In this document: in pieces, positions 1-12,832 of the stretch
Numbering within the stretch: the stretch's first letter is position 1
How the letters are laid out: each line of letters starts with the position of its first letter
DNA from: Amborella trichopoda
Taxonomy: Eukaryota > Streptophyta > Magnoliopsida > Amborellales > Amborellaceae
Direction: 5' to 3'
Assembly: GCF_000471905.2 (NCBI RefSeq)
Contig: NW_006497600.1
Coordinates: 1,837,933-1,901,932, forward strand
Length of the DNA stretch: 64,000 nucleotides
Position numbers and translations under genes: made by a program
Notes under the pieces: generated by a model
Seen by the model: the letters and a program-made list of their open reading frames with translations, nothing else
Databases searched by the model: none
Told to the model about the DNA's origin: nothing

Positions 1-295
1 TTGGTCCTTCTTTCAAATCAATGTAGAATCCTTGGAAGTAGATAGTAAGGATGACAAAGACAGTGGCAAGCAAGTTTGTTACATTTGGAAGATCATTCCT
101 ATAGAAAGTCTCTTGAAGGGTATCGACTTTGTTAGTTCGAGTTATCAAAAGACAGAACAAGGCAACAACAGCACCCTCAAATTTTGCTCCCCTTCCGTTG
201 TTGATTATTATAGGGTTAAATGCTTTCAAATGATATTTTCGCTAGGCAGTCATAAAACATAGATAAGCATCATGTATATTAGTATGCAGGAAAGC

Positions 296-672
296 AATTA
301 GGTTGCAAACTTAAACAATCAAACTAAGGTGTGCCTCTAAATTTTGTCTTAATGTAACTTTGGTGTAAAAATTTATTGGGAGGGCTTGAGAATCTATTTA
401 TAATTAATTACAAAATTTTAAACTCCAAAAATGGCTCAAATCAAGTAGATCTATAAACACATGAAAATCTCCAGATAACATGTTGCAAGATAAACTATTT
501 TTAGAATTCAAACTTCTTTTTCTTTTCAGATTCTTACATCTCGATATTTAGATGATTAATTAGAGGGTTTTCTAACATCAAAATAACCTTTTATGATGGA
601 TTTCTGAGATGCACCTTAATTCTACATTTTAAAATTGCAACCTTGTATAAACTTTTTTCATGATTTTGTGGT
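296..672 (+). mobile_element. Repeat family A (MITE-like, GTTGCAAC core), copy 1
   Basis: About 380 bp of a family seen ten times in the window. It starts near AGGTTGCAAACTTAAACAATC, has a middle section with AAATCAAGTAGATCTATAAAC, and ends near ATTGCAACCTTGTATAAAC. Both ends carry versions of the palindrome AAGGTTGCAACCTT, giving short inverted ends. It has no coding capacity. Here it makes up nearly all of the 440-bp intron between SEC61A pseudogene exons 3 and 4. Confidence 0.7.
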
Positions 673-1540
673 AAGACTTACCACATATTGGTGGTAATAA
701 AGAGCGAGATACTAGAACCAAGGCCATATCCTTTCTGAAGAAGTTCATCCAAGCATAAGACAATGACACTGGCAAAAAAGAGTTGAAGAATTATGAGGAT
801 GGAATTCTTGGCACCAAGTTGGCTCACACTTCCATAATTTCCTGATAATACATAAGCAACTGCGTCTGAGAAGGCTATAGTGAAACCCAAAAACTTTTGT
901 GTGGCATTCCTGGAATAAAGAAAAGAACAATTATAAGTATGGCACTTTCAAGAATGAATGAAAAATCAAGACATCTAAAGGAAACCATGTATAATGCTAA
1001 TGTGATTAAGAATCCCTTTCAAACGATATGTCACTGGTATGGGTTTGCATAACTTTTAGTTGTTGTGAAGGAGCCAAGCAGAAGCAACATACTTAAAGCA
1101 TTCATGATGTTGAAACGGAAAGAAGATTGATGATAATTTAGAAAATTAATGAGAACTTCAGAAATCTACAAAACTGCAGTTTTAAAAGCCAGTGGACTAA
1201 GCACCTCATGCACATTGTATAAAACACTCTTATTTGCCTTTATTATTGTTTCATTCCTCAAAAAAATAGTGCCCTGGTCCATAAATTTGTTAAATCTTTG
1301 ATAGCTTAAATTTAACCAAAAGTAAGCATTAACAGAACATAGGTCACAGAAATTTTATCAATTTTTTTCTTGAAATACTCACAGAAGAGCACGACCTTCG
1401 CGCACACTATTGTCAACGTTAATTAACTTTGAACCAACCAATTGTTGCATCATTTAACCTGAAGAGGCTATTGGAGAGATTCCAAGCTCCATAACTGTTC
1501 AACGGCTTGATGCAAGAATCATACGTAACCACTGAAATTG

Positions 1541-4500
1541 ATGCAGGGAGAAATAAAACCAGAAAATTAATAATAAAAAAAAGAAAAGATTGAGAGAATA
1601 TACACTCTCTCAAAGATCTACAAGGGAATCCACCTCAAAACAATATCTTCACGATACCAAATCTCTTCACGAGACCAAATTTTATTAACTCATTCACCCA
1701 CCTCAAATTTTAACTCAAGAATAGAATGTGGGCATGAATAACTAGGTGGGCATATTGTGTGTGTCAATTGAGATTGATCAATTGGTTAGTTAGTTTAAGA
1801 GTATGAATAGATAAGGTTAAATAAGGGAGGTTTATCTGTTCAACAATAAGGCGTGTCTAGGGAGAAGCTTTGGATAAAACGTGGGCTATCTAACCAATTT
1901 TTTAGCACGTGAGGTTAAGAGATAGGGATGAGAGAGAAAATAGGTTGAGAGAGAAATAGGGAGGAAAGATAAAATAGGAAAGTGTTTATCTTGTTTTTAA
2001 GTCGATTTAAGGGAGATTTTTTTTCATTGTAAATCAGTGAATGAGTTGAATAGAATTTGGTCTCATAAAGAAATTATTTTTGGGGTGGATTCCCTTGCAA
2101 ACTTTCGAGAGATGGTATATTCTCTCAACTTTTTTTTCTTTTTTTTTATTGTTATTTTTTTTGTTTTATTTTCTCCCTGCATCAATTGGTATCGGAGCAA
2201 GTTAGATCTATAGAGAGCAAGTTAGATCAAGATATATTCAGTTTGTTTTACAATGCCACCAAAAGCTAATCAAAGGTAATCCTGCTCTTGCTCCTACTAT
2301 GGATGATTGTTGGGGACAAGCTATAGAAATTTTGACTAATGTCCTAAAGGATATTCAAACTGAAGTATGTGAGATGAATCAAGCCCTAGAGGATGTTTGA
2401 ACTGAAGTATCTAAGATGAATCGGGAGATGAATCAGATGAATAAGGGGATGCAACGGTTGGATTAGAGGTTGCAGCGGTTGGAGAACAATCTTCCTCGTG
2501 AAGAAGGTACTTACAACCACATTAATTTTGCATCAGTAACTCTACGACAAACCCAGGGTGTTGATTTCGAGCATAATGAAGATTACAGGCCAGATTCGCA
2601 TCCTATAGAGCGACCACAAGATTTTGGTATTAAAGTCGATCTCCTAGAATTTCATGGTAAGCTCCACATCGAAGATTTTATTGATCATCGAAGGTTTTAT
2701 TGATTGGTTAAGTGCAGTTGATAGTTAAACTTGTTGCTACCAAACTCCGCGAGTATGTTGTCCAGACTTCGTAGTGGAAAGTTCAACAATCCCGATTCGT
2801 AGTGAGCAGGTATGTTGCGGCCTGGTGGGGGCAAGTTCAACAATCCCGACTTCGTAGTGGAAAGTTCAACAATCCCGATTTCGTAGTGGGAAGGGAAAAA
2901 TTACTGACTGGTAAAATATGAAAAAGAAATTGAAAGAAAATTTTCTTCCTGTGGATCATGAGCAAATTTTCTTTCAAGAACTTCAAAATCTTCGATAGAA
3001 TGAAAAAAAAGTAGAAGTTTATACTAGAGAGTTTTATCGATTAATTGCTCGAAATAACCTCAAAGAGACGGAAGGACAAAAGATTGCCCGATATGTAAAT
3101 GACCTTCAACCTACCATTACAGATGACATTTTTCTACATCGACCATGGACTTTAAGTGAAGCTTTTCAACGTGCTTTATGAGTAGAGACTAAATACCAAG
3201 GGAGCACCGATAAACGATTTTACACTCAGAACTTGCTCCCACCAGGCCACAACATAGCCGCGAAGTTTGATAGCAACAAGTTTAACCTTGCGTTCCTCTG
3301 GCAATTCACTCCATTCAAAATAACTCTCAATTGCACTTAACCAATCAATAAAACTTTCGACGTGGAGCTTACCATGAAATTCTGGAAGATCGACTTTAAT
3401 ACCAAAATCTTGTGGTCACTTTATAAGACACGGATCTGACCTGTAATCTATGTTACGCTCCAAATCAACACCCTAGGTTTGCCATAGAGTTACTGATACA
3501 AGATTAATGTGGTTGTGAGTACCTTCTTCACGAGGAAGATTGTTCTCTAACCGCTGTAACCTCTGATCCAACTGTTGCATCCCCTATTCTTCAGGAGGAA
3601 CATTGTTCTCCAACGGCTACAACCTCTGGTCCAACCATTGCATCCAGAACAACCGCTGCAACCTTTGGTTGCATCCCCTTATTCATCTGATTCATCTCCC
3701 GATTCATCTCAGGTACTTAAGTTCAAACATCCTCTAGGGCTTGATTCATCTCACGTACTTTAGTTCAAACATCCTCTAGGGGCATTAGTCTCAGGTACTT
3801 AAGTTCAAACATCCTCTAGGGCTTGATTCATCTCACGTACTTTAGTTCAAACATCCTCTAGGGCATTAGTCAAAATTTCTATAGCTTGTCCCTAGCGATC
3901 ATTCATAACAGGAGCAGGAGTAAGATCAGGATTACCTTGATTAGCTTTCGGTGGTATTGTAAAACAAACCGGATATCTCTAGATCTAACTTGCTATCTGT
4001 AGATCTAAATTTGCTCTGATACCACGGGAGAAAATAAAACTAGAAAAATAATAAAAAAAAAAAAAAATGAGAGAATATACACCCTCTCAAAAGTCTGCAA
4101 AGAAATCACCCCAAAAACAATCTCTTCATGAGACTAAATTATATTCAACCCATTCACTGATTTACAATGAAGATAGACTTAAAAACAAGATAAACACTTT
4201 CCTACTATATCTCTCCTCCCTATTTTCTCTCTCTCTTAACCTATTTTCTCTCTCATCCCTATCTGTGCTAAAAAATGGTCAGATAGCCCACATTTTATCC
4301 AAAGCTTCCCCTAGAAGCTTGCCTTATTGTTGAACAGATAAACCTCTATTATTTAACCTTATCTTATTTATGCTCCTAAACTAACCAACCAATTGATCAA
4401 TATCAATTCACCTCCGCATGCTAAAAAATGGTCAGATAGCCCACATTTTATTCAAAGATTCCCCTAGAAGCTTGTCTTATTGTTGAAGAGATAAACCTCT

Positions 4501-4640
4501 ATTATTTAACCTTATCCTATTTATGCTCCTAAACTAACCAACCAATTGATCAATATCAATTCATGCACAAAATATGCTCAAATACGCCTGCTCAAATATG
4601 CCCACTTAATTATCCATGTGCACCTCTTATTCTTGAGTTA
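1541..4640. mobile_element. Ty3/gypsy-like LTR element fossil, two arms tail to tail
   Basis: This fossil fills most of intron 1 of the SEC61A pseudogene. The left arm runs plus: LTR at about 1730-2185, primer-binding site TGGTATCGGAGC (2187-2198, like the tRNA-Met type), then gag-related sequence to about 3230. The right arm is inverted: gag-related 3230-3955, primer-binding site TGGTATCAGAGC (4013-4024, minus strand), LTR about 4025-4640. A further inverted LTR fragment lies at 1541-1700. The gag family is Retrotrans_gag by its residues. No protease, RT or integrase is seen. Both arms are heavily broken. The LTR copies differ at many sites, so the insertion looks old. Confidence 0.75.
4266..4563. 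repeat. Tandem duplication of about 150 bp inside the right LTR
   Basis: Copy one, about 4266-4412, and copy two, about 4418-4563, both run from CTAAAAAATGGTCAGATAGC to ATCAATTCA with only a few differences. It explains why this LTR is longer than the left one. Confidence 0.8.
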
Positions 4641-4898
4641 AAAGATAAATTCAAAAAAACGAATAATAATAATATTTTATTTTTTTTTTTCCGCATCAGA
4701 AATGGATCGGCACCAGTGGGTGAGTGTATTCCGTAGAGCAGCAGCTAACTTAATACTAAATATATGAAGAGTGTTAATCATAGTGTATGGGACCTTCTCC
4801 CTGAATAATAAAACTTTGCAGTCTACATTCTGAACCTCGGGCATTAAGGAGAAAAATAGTCTAATAAGATGTAGCGGGCGAAAACCTCCCCCTGCCAT

Positions 4899-7800
4899 TT
4901 TTACTACTGAGTGCGACACAAGTTACAAGCTTCAGCCAATCATGCATTATGGCTAGCATTAAATACAATTGACAACAAACATCACCATCATCTTTCGAAC
5001 CTTTTTTCAACTATTTGAGGCGGGCTAACTGAAATCAAAACAAGTTCTCTTTTATGGTCTGGTTAAACAGATTTAACAGCTTATTTGCGCTCTTTTTGAA
5101 ATGAATGGGACTCAAAATTGGACTTAGACAAGGAAAATTGTTTCATGTGGGCTGCACCGCGTTTCTATATATGCGGTCCAGAAAGTGTAAAGCATCTATC
5201 TTAAAGATGGATGCAAGTAGGTGTTCCATCTAAAAACCATGGAAACTAAAAGTTCAAATGTTTTTTTACTAGAATTATCATTTTTCGTTTTAATAGTTTT
5301 AAAAATTTATTTATTTTTTCATATTCATGATCTATCTCCTTAAAAGTTGAATCTTAAAATCCATCTCAAAAAATAGATTTATTAAGAGGCCCACATTTCT
5401 ACACATGCACTAGTATTAAAATACTAATATTAAATACATTTAGTGGTCCAACCAGAGTTTCAAACAGGGCCACAGTATATAAACATTCCAAGCAGGTTCA
5501 AAAAGTGCAAACATAATTTGTCACCAACAAAACCGAGTCAAATCGCCTAGTTAAACGGCGAATTCAGGAAAAGCTCGACTAGTTTTTCAAATTTAGTAAA
5601 GAATTCAAAATAAAAAAGCAGGGTGTCCGCAATGGGATTTAAACCCAACTTTTTGCTAATTCAGAACTTCATATCTATGAACTCACTTTTGACACCCTAA
5701 AAGTTTTTGAACTTTTAACTACGAATTCACTTTGAACACTTGATTTTTGACTATTTTCAATTTGGGATTTGAAATAGTAATTTACAGTCATATCAAGTAA
5801 GTTAGACATTTAACTTCCATGTTTATTTGTGATTTGTTTATTTGAAAATAACTTGAGGAGAAAATTCGTAGATTAATCAATAAATATAGTGCATATTATG
5901 ATAGTAGTGTTTGGCTAATTTTATTTTGCTAATGGGTATTTGATTTGGGATAGGTGTTCTACTGTATTTTATTGACAACTTAAAATTAACTAATCATTAC
6001 TATGAATAACTATTATTATTTTTATATTCTTGTTAAATATCACTTAATTCATAATAATATATTCGTATGAATAATAGATTCTTATGAATAATTTATATAC
6101 TACCATTATTTTCAAATCAATTAAAATAATGGAATGCAATGATTTTATAATATAATTAACAGGGAATATTATGCATATATTACGATATGTTTTAATTTCA
6201 ATTAATATTATATAGTATTGTTCATACATTTTCATATTTAATCCTATTAAAAAAAATGGCAAAAACATATCTAGCAAAACAGTAGGAAAAAAATACAACT
6301 GTTTTCGATAATGATATACAACTTTTTTTCATTAAAACAAGATAATAAGAAAATAAACACACACTGTGCATTGAGAAAAAGAATATAACAAGAAAAGAAA
6401 GAAAAAAGAAGAAAACGATATACAAAGGTTCAAGGAGGGGAGAGAGAGAGAGAGAAGAATGAAGAGAGAGGAGAGAGAGAGAGAAATAAACGCTTTCTTT
6501 TTCCCAGGCGTATATTATGCTCCCTCGGCAGCATACTGTACATTGACTCTTTTAGGTAAAACACTTTCTTTGGAGTTTTTTATTTATTTGGGATCCATCT
6601 AAATTATAATTAGATGATTATTTTTTAAAAAATCGATCTTGAGTTCTTAATAAAAATGTGAAAGAATAATACAATAAATTTAAAGAATCATGACGACACA
6701 CATAATAATTTTTTCTAAAAACTCAAAAAAAAATATTGATTAAAGTGGATGTTACTTTTAGAAAGCAAATAAAGGAACCAGACCAAATTCTTTTTCACAA
6801 ACCATGGGTGTCTATAAAGTTTGTGTTCAATTTTTTTAGTACACAATAGTCTCACATGTGTAACTCCTACTTTTTGCAATTAAGGAAATCGATTTGTTTT
6901 GAAATACCTCAAATTTTATAAGTAGCAACTTTGAAAATTAATCATAAATAGTTTTTTAAAACATTGAAATTTGTAATTCCATTGATAAAAATTCTAACTA
7001 TTATGTAGAAATGCTGCTTAATAAATATGAATAAAAAAACTTCTATACTCAATTAGATGATATCTAATCTAGTTTTCCTATTTTGAAGCTTCTTACATCA
7101 CCAAAAAAAAAAAAGCATTGAAGCCCTTACATGAATTTGCATGAAGAACTTGTATGATATTGTGCATGAATTATATACAAAAAAAAAAAAGGAAAAATAA
7201 TATACCTAGTGAGGCATGAGGGAAACTTGAAAGAAGAGCTTTGAATAGGCTTGAGAACAAACCGTTTTAACCAAAAAAATAAGAAGTCGAGAGGTTCTAT
7301 AGAACTTGCATGAAAGATTAAAAAAAGTGGCAAAAAGGAAACGTAATAAAAAAACATACCTAGGGGAAGATAGGCTTGAGAGGAGAACTTCAAATAAGCT
7401 TGACAGCAAATTAGGGTTCAATATGAAAGAGAGAATCTCCTATGAATGTATATAAATATAGAGACAGTTGGGGGAGAGAGGTCCCTAAAGATAAATATTG
7501 AAATATATTCCTAAGATTTAGAGATTTTGGGAAGATAAAGGCAAAATTGCTCTACACGACGGCGTAAACACCTTTTCAAAAGATCTCATGCCCCATATTA
7601 TCTCTAAAGATAAAAATTAAATGTATTATCTCTAAAGATAAGATTCTTTTTAATTCTCGTAATACGTATCCATCTCTTAATTGATTTTTGGATTTTAAGA
7701 AGAGAAATCGATAGACTCCTTTCCACCCTTTAATTGATTCTTGGATTTTAGGAGTAAAAATAAATACACTTCCTTCCAAAATAAGAGATCTTTGATTTGG

Positions 7801-8404
7801 AATAAGATAAGCCACTAATCTTTCTTCAAAAGTTAATCTATCATGATATTGAGATAAAAAAAAAGTTACGCTCCCATGATATTAAGATAACAACCTACTA
7901 ATTTTTAATTTTATAGATGAGCTAGCACCCTTCTTTATGAAAAAATTAATTTCCACGAATTTAATGCATGCTACCTATAGTGTTTTAGTCTTTGTCTTTT
8001 AATATTTTTAAAGGTGTTAATACATATTTTGTTGAATATTTGGTTTTTGTTTTGTGGATACTGGGTGTTTAATAAAATACGAAAAGTTTTACCATTATGA
8101 TTGTTAAATTAAAATGAAAGTTTATTTTAGATTATTTATTTTATTTTCATTTTTTTCTTTTATGATATATGGGAACTCTTATCATCTACCTCAACAAAGA
8201 TATCCACAGGAAGCTAGTGACTGATATTTTTCAATATTTTTTGTTCTGCCACCCAAAAAGATTTTCACTTGGGTGAATGGATTCTCCACCCAATTCTTCA
8301 TAAGGTAACTTATTGTGATTCTTAAGAGTGGGATTCTCCCCCTAGTATCTTCAACATGGTAAGTTTTTATAGAGTTTGAGAAATAAATTAGATTAAAATT
8401 AAGG
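4899..8404. other. Intergenic stretch without a gene
   Basis: Apart from family D copy 1 (5125-5410) and a GA-rich microsatellite at about 6436-6486, I see only AT-rich sequence. A weakly repetitive stretch (7130-7440) repeats phrases like AGGCTTGAG at loose intervals. The short open frames have no recognisable protein character. Confidence 0.6.
5125..5410 (+). mobile_element. Repeat family D, copy 1
   Basis: About 285 bp from AAGGAAAATTGTTTCATGTG to the CCACATTTCTACACATGCA end. It is close to 14884-15180 through landmarks such as TGCGGTCCAGAAAGTGTAAA and GATGGATGCAAGTAGGTGTT. It is non-coding and MITE-sized; the superfamily is not known. Confidence 0.7.
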
Positions 8405-8788
8405 AAAAGTTTATATAGGGTTGCAGAAGTTAAAATGTGCCTAAAAAACCTATCAAAAACGATTGTTTTAATGTTGAAAAACCTCCTAATTGATCATCTC
8501 GACATCGAAATGCATGAATATGAAAAACAAAAGGATTTTGAGTCCCAGAGATAGTGCATATTGCAACACATTATCTTGATCGTCTATTTTCAATATTTTT
8601 ATATTTACATTATTTTAACCATTTTTATAGTTTAAAATTTTATAATTAGAGTTGAAAATAGATTTTAAGATAATCCTAATAACGTTTTACACCAAAATTA
8701 CATATTATGATAAAATTTAAAAGTGCACCTTAATTTGATTGTTTAAGATTGCAACCTTGTAGAAACCACACCCTAAAATTAAAGCCGT
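8405..8788 (-). mobile_element. Repeat family A, copy 2
   Basis: Inverted copy, from the variant of GATGCACC at the left to TTGCAACCTTGTAGAAACC at the right, where the outer end reads CACACCCT. Shares the family's internal landmarks (AACCTCCTAATTGATCATCTC, TTTTACACCAAAATTACAT). Confidence 0.7.
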
Positions 8789-9582
8789 ACTTTATATTAG
8801 AAATAAATTAGATAAAAATTAAAGCCTTACTTTAAATTAATAATTACAATAATAATTACAATTATATTAAAGCATCAATTAAAAGTAGCAGTCGAAACAC
8901 ATTTTAAAGTATACTAAACAATCAATTTATGCATTCATATATTGAAAAAATACTTCATGAGAGAAATCTCTATCTCATCTTGGTCTAATAGGAATTTCAC
9001 AAATCTAATAGGGAAAATAGCAAGATATGAAATCAAGAGGAAGTAAAAAGCATAAATAATCATTTTTCAACAAATTAAAAGTGAGAAACTCCACCTTCAA
9101 GAATGCTTCCAAATGATTCAGTTTCCTGTATATGGTTTGGAGGCAAACAGGCTACAGGCAAAAGTTATATACAACAAAATACAATTTATCTCTTCAATTT
9201 TCTCTTTAGGAAACTCTCTCTCTACAGTTTATCTCTACAATTTTATCTCTCTAACAAGGGCGGGTGGCCTCCTTATATATAGATTTCAATTTTCTTAATT
9301 CTAATAGAATTAGGTAGCTCCTCGTGTTTATCATAATCTTAAATAGCCCATGCTACTTGGGACTTCCAACTTAACAATGCTTATTAATTCTAAATAGCCT
9401 AATTTAATTCTAGATCCTCATCCCATGCTGCTTAGGATTTCTAACCTAACAACGCTTATTTTTTAAGATCCATATTTAATAAAGCATTCTCTTCTTTTTT
9501 TTCTTTTTTCTTTTTGAATTTACTATTTTTACAGTTTGAAATCTTTTTTTTCTATATCCATATAATTTTTTGCAATAAGGAT

Positions 9583-9690
9583 TCATTAAATTTGAAAAGG
9601 TTGTTTTGGTGTTGAAAAATCTTCTGAGTGATCATCTCCACCTTGAGATGTATGGATATAGAAAAAAAAATGATTTCAAAGGGTAAAAAT
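9583..9690 (-). mobile_element. Repeat family A, copy 3 (fragment)
   Basis: Only the part around GTGTTGAAAAATCTTC and GATCATCTCCACCTTGAGAT is left. It abuts a family E element to its right. Confidence 0.55.
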
Positions 9691-9721
9691 AGTAAATTAA
9701 AAAAAAAACAAAAAAAATTAT

Positions 9722-9925
9722 ACAATGAGACCATTTACCTTTGATACAAGGAAGTCATAATTATTTATAACCATCTAATATGAAATCTGTTGGGTATGTC
9801 ACAAAGTTCGAAAAAAATTCTTTTAAAATTTGTGCATGGTCAATGGAATAATACAATCATCTAATTTCACATCCAATGGTCAAGATTAATTGTGACAACT
9901 ATATCAAAGGTAAATTGTCTCCTTG
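9722..9925. mobile_element. MITE family E, copy 1
   Basis: About 200 bp with near-complementary ends: GAGACCATTTACCTTTGATA at the left against TATCAAAGGTAAATTGTCTC at the right. The inner arms also pair (ATGAAATC and GATTTCACATCCAATGG). The whole sequence can fold into a long hairpin. Confidence 0.65.
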
Positions 9926-10371
9926 TATATTTTTCTTTATTACAAATAGTTCTAAGGATATAAGATAGACATATGGAGTTGGAGTTCCAGTTTTCTTAGA
10001 TTTTTTTTTCTCAAAATAACGTATAAACTATCCATCCAAAAGCACGTAATTTTTTCTCTTAAATTATTATAAAAATTAAAAAAGAAATTTAATTTCTTGT
10101 TTAAGTGTGAACTAGAAACTAAAAATATTTGCACCATAATTTTAGGGATAAACTCTCTCTCTTTATGGATAGTAGTTCATATCAGATTAGGATTAAGAGT
10201 TGAATGGGATGTAAAAAGAAAGATTCGGAAGTACCCCTGGGCCAAATGTCCATTGGGTCCGACGCCTAATTGCCATGTGATTTGTTGGACTAAAGAGCTC
10301 TAAAATCATTTTTATTTGTTTCTAAGTTCAAATCTTAAAACGAAAATATTGAGTTTGAGCTTATTACAAAG

Positions 10372-10515
10372 GGTGTGGTTTGTGTAAGGTTGCAACCTTA
10401 AACAATCCAATCCAATAAAGGTGCACCTCTAAATTTATCATAACATGCAATTTTGGTGTAAAAAATTCTTAGGGTTACTTGAAAATCTATTTTCATATCT
10501 AATTATCTATACTAA
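10372..10515 (+). mobile_element. Repeat family A, copy 4 (left end only)
   Basis: Begins GGGTGTGGTTTGTGTAAGG, carries the palindromic core TAAGGTTGCAACCTTA and the following family sequence, then stops matching after about 140 bp. Confidence 0.65.
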
Positions 10516-12832
10516 ATTATTAAGCCAGAGTTAATGAGTGGATACATGCCAAAAAAATAAACAAAAAGACCCAAATTCTGTAGAGGTTGTAAGAGACATT
10601 CCTACCATTAAAAAAAGAGGGATATTCTACTGAAATTGTAGGACACATTCTTAACTTTAGGGAAGGAAGAGAAAAAATACACAGTCATTTTAAGATAGCC
10701 AAATGAGAGAGAGAAATATGTCTTTCTATTCTGGAATAGGTTTGAATATTTATTTCTTCCTACTTGCCAAACTCATCTCCCTATTCTGGAATAAGTTTGA
10801 ATATTTATTTCATCCTACTTGACAAACTCATCTCTCTCGCAACCTCCAAGATCAGCTCTTCCTATATTATTTCGTTAAATTAGGGAGTATGTGAGAGAGA
10901 GGGTAGAGAAGACGGAGAGAAGAGGGTAGAAGAGAGAAAAGAAAGGGGGTAGGGGAGACAGCGAGGGTGTGAGAGAGAAAGAAAAGGAGGGGGCATGAGA
11001 GGGGGTAAAAGAGAGAGAGGAGCTAAATAGCGGAAAAAAGAGAGGATGCATTATAGCTATGCATGTGTTTTCATCCTTATAGAAAGTGTAACAAATTCCA
11101 GATTTATTTTGGTATGTTGTTTTGTAATTTTTTTATAACTTAAAATAATAATTTTTTATTTTCTTAATGTTGATGATGTTTTTTATGTATTGACTATTTT
11201 TTTAAGGAAAAAGTAGGGTTTAGTTCTCAAAATGTCCATAGCAAATAGTACCATGATAGTCTATATGGCAAGACCACTCATGCCGGTTTCCGTTTTAGCT
11301 TATTTAATTTTTCTACCGCATAAACTTTCACTTATTATAGTAACAAAATATATAATTATAGATATGAACATAAAACCCATCAATGGAAACCCCAGAACCA
11401 CCCCATATCTTTAAATATATATTAAAAAAAAAAAAAAGGAAGAAGAAAATCAACCAATATTGTAATAATACATGAAAAGTGGCTTGCAACTAATGTGGTG
11501 CGTTCACACAATCGTTACCTCTAAGAATGACCAGAAAAGCCGAAGAAAAATAAATAAATAAGTGCCACAAACATGAAGAACACAACGATTTAGGACTATT
11601 GAGAGCGGAAAGCTTAAGAGAATATGACATGGAGGAGATGTATGAATTGTTGGTCCCTGCAAAAAAACAAGGATGCAGTTAGCATGTGGCACATGTAAAA
11701 ATGCGGGCTTGACAATAAATATATTTTTAAAATTTTAATTTGAGCCTAATTTTTAAAAAATATATAATCTTTAACATGGAAATCACGAATATGAAAAATA
11801 AATAAATTTTGAAAACTACAAATATTATCACTTTTTAAAAAAACATTTGGACCGTTGGTTACAAATGTTTTTAAATAGACCACCTATTTACATGCTTTAT
11901 ACCTTTGGACCGCATATTGTACAAATGTGATCCACCCCGCATGAAACAATTGTTCAAAAAACACACAACAAATAGATAAAATAAATAAATAATGTATTGA
12001 TAGGATTACTGATACTTGGATCTGACTCCAAACTACACAAGGAGGCTAATCTAAAAAGAAACCCTCTATTTTCTAGAGCCCCTACCCCAGTTAATGGCCT
12101 ATAGGAATTGAGATCCAGCTCCTATCGTTATTCACCTCAGAAAGATATTTTATTAATTAATATATTTATACACATAATAATTGGATATATTGAATAAAAG
12201 AGCCTTGAAGACAACAATTTCCAACATGAGTCTACTGGGGTAGCAGGCTTTAAGGGTAGAGAGATTAAATAAATTTGCACGTTTGCCTTGATTCAGAAAG
12301 AGGTCGAGGTAGAGGTAGAGGTGATGGAAGGCAGAGGTCGTGGTCATGGTTGAAAAAACAAATGGCCTCATAGTATACAATTCCCTTTTTTCTTGTTCTT
12401 TTTGTACAAATAAAATTGCAACCTTAAACTTCTACCATATAGTTATCCCTCGTGACATTTTGGTACGTTTCCCCAGAAACAAAACTGCTCTCTCCTCTCT
12501 CTGAACCTGTGGCATGTAGACCAACATAGTCCACTTTGATGTTTCAAAATAGCATAAACTAACCTGCTCTCTCTCTCTCTCTGAACCATGACATACCTCT
12601 CTCGGAAACGGAAACCGATTAAACCAATATAAGAATTATACTGACAAATAAGCATTTCAATACACATTAGAATTATATTGACAAAAAAGCATTTCAATAC
12701 ACATTTCTTTTCAAGAATATGAACAATAATAGCATCAGCAATGTCTATAACCAAGGGATAAACAAGAATGGTGCCCAGGCATGAAGAATGAGATACATAA
12801 TATACAACATGGACAACATAATGTGTGTTGAG
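10516..12832. other. Intergenic stretch with small repeats
   Basis: Contains a tandem duplication of about 60 bp (10725-10840, unit with TATTCTGGAATA and TGAATATTTATTTC), a GA-rich tract (10880-11035), family D copy 3, and a 40-bp direct duplication at about 12629-12703 (AGAATTATA...AAGCATTTCAATACACATT). An Arg/Gly-rich plus-strand fragment at about 12290-12360 could be a remnant of a Copia gag but is too short to claim. The NOT1 3-prime UTR should lie left of 12833; no clear poly(A) signal was found. Confidence 0.5.
11685..11957 (-). mobile_element. Repeat family D, copy 3 (inverted)
   Basis: Read on the minus strand it opens GAACAATTGTTTCATGCGGG and passes ATATGCGGTCCAAAGGTATA, matching the other two copies with more change. 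Ends near CATTTTTACATGTGCC. Confidence 0.65.

Larger units (their letters stand above)
1..4898 (-). pseudogene. SEC61A: Broken SEC61A copy (Sec61 translocon alpha subunit), runs off the left edge
   Basis: Four exons on the minus strand match the first two thirds of Sec61 alpha (about 475 residues when whole), the ER membrane pore. Exon 1 (4691-4898) starts MAGGGFRPLHLIR, includes FREKV, and reaches YGIHSPTGADPF only after a frame change. Exon 2 (1383-1531) gives TVMELGISP and VGSKLINVDNSVREGRALL, with in-frame stops at 1499-1501 and 1454-1456. Exon 3 (682-909) reads AVAYVLSGNYGSVSQLGAK and LDELLQKGYGLGSSISLF. Exon 4 (1-241) has lost one base just before AFNP, then reads [20 protein letters not shown]. 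Donors GTGAGT and GTAAGT and AG acceptors survive and the split codons fit. It is therefore a duplicated gene with introns, not a processed copy. The rest lies outside the window. Confidence 0.88.

Noticed and set aside
12290-12360. Copia gag fragment from an Arg/Gly-rich stretch
   Set aside because: Only some twenty residues of low-complexity sequence, with no zinc knuckle or neighbouring domain.
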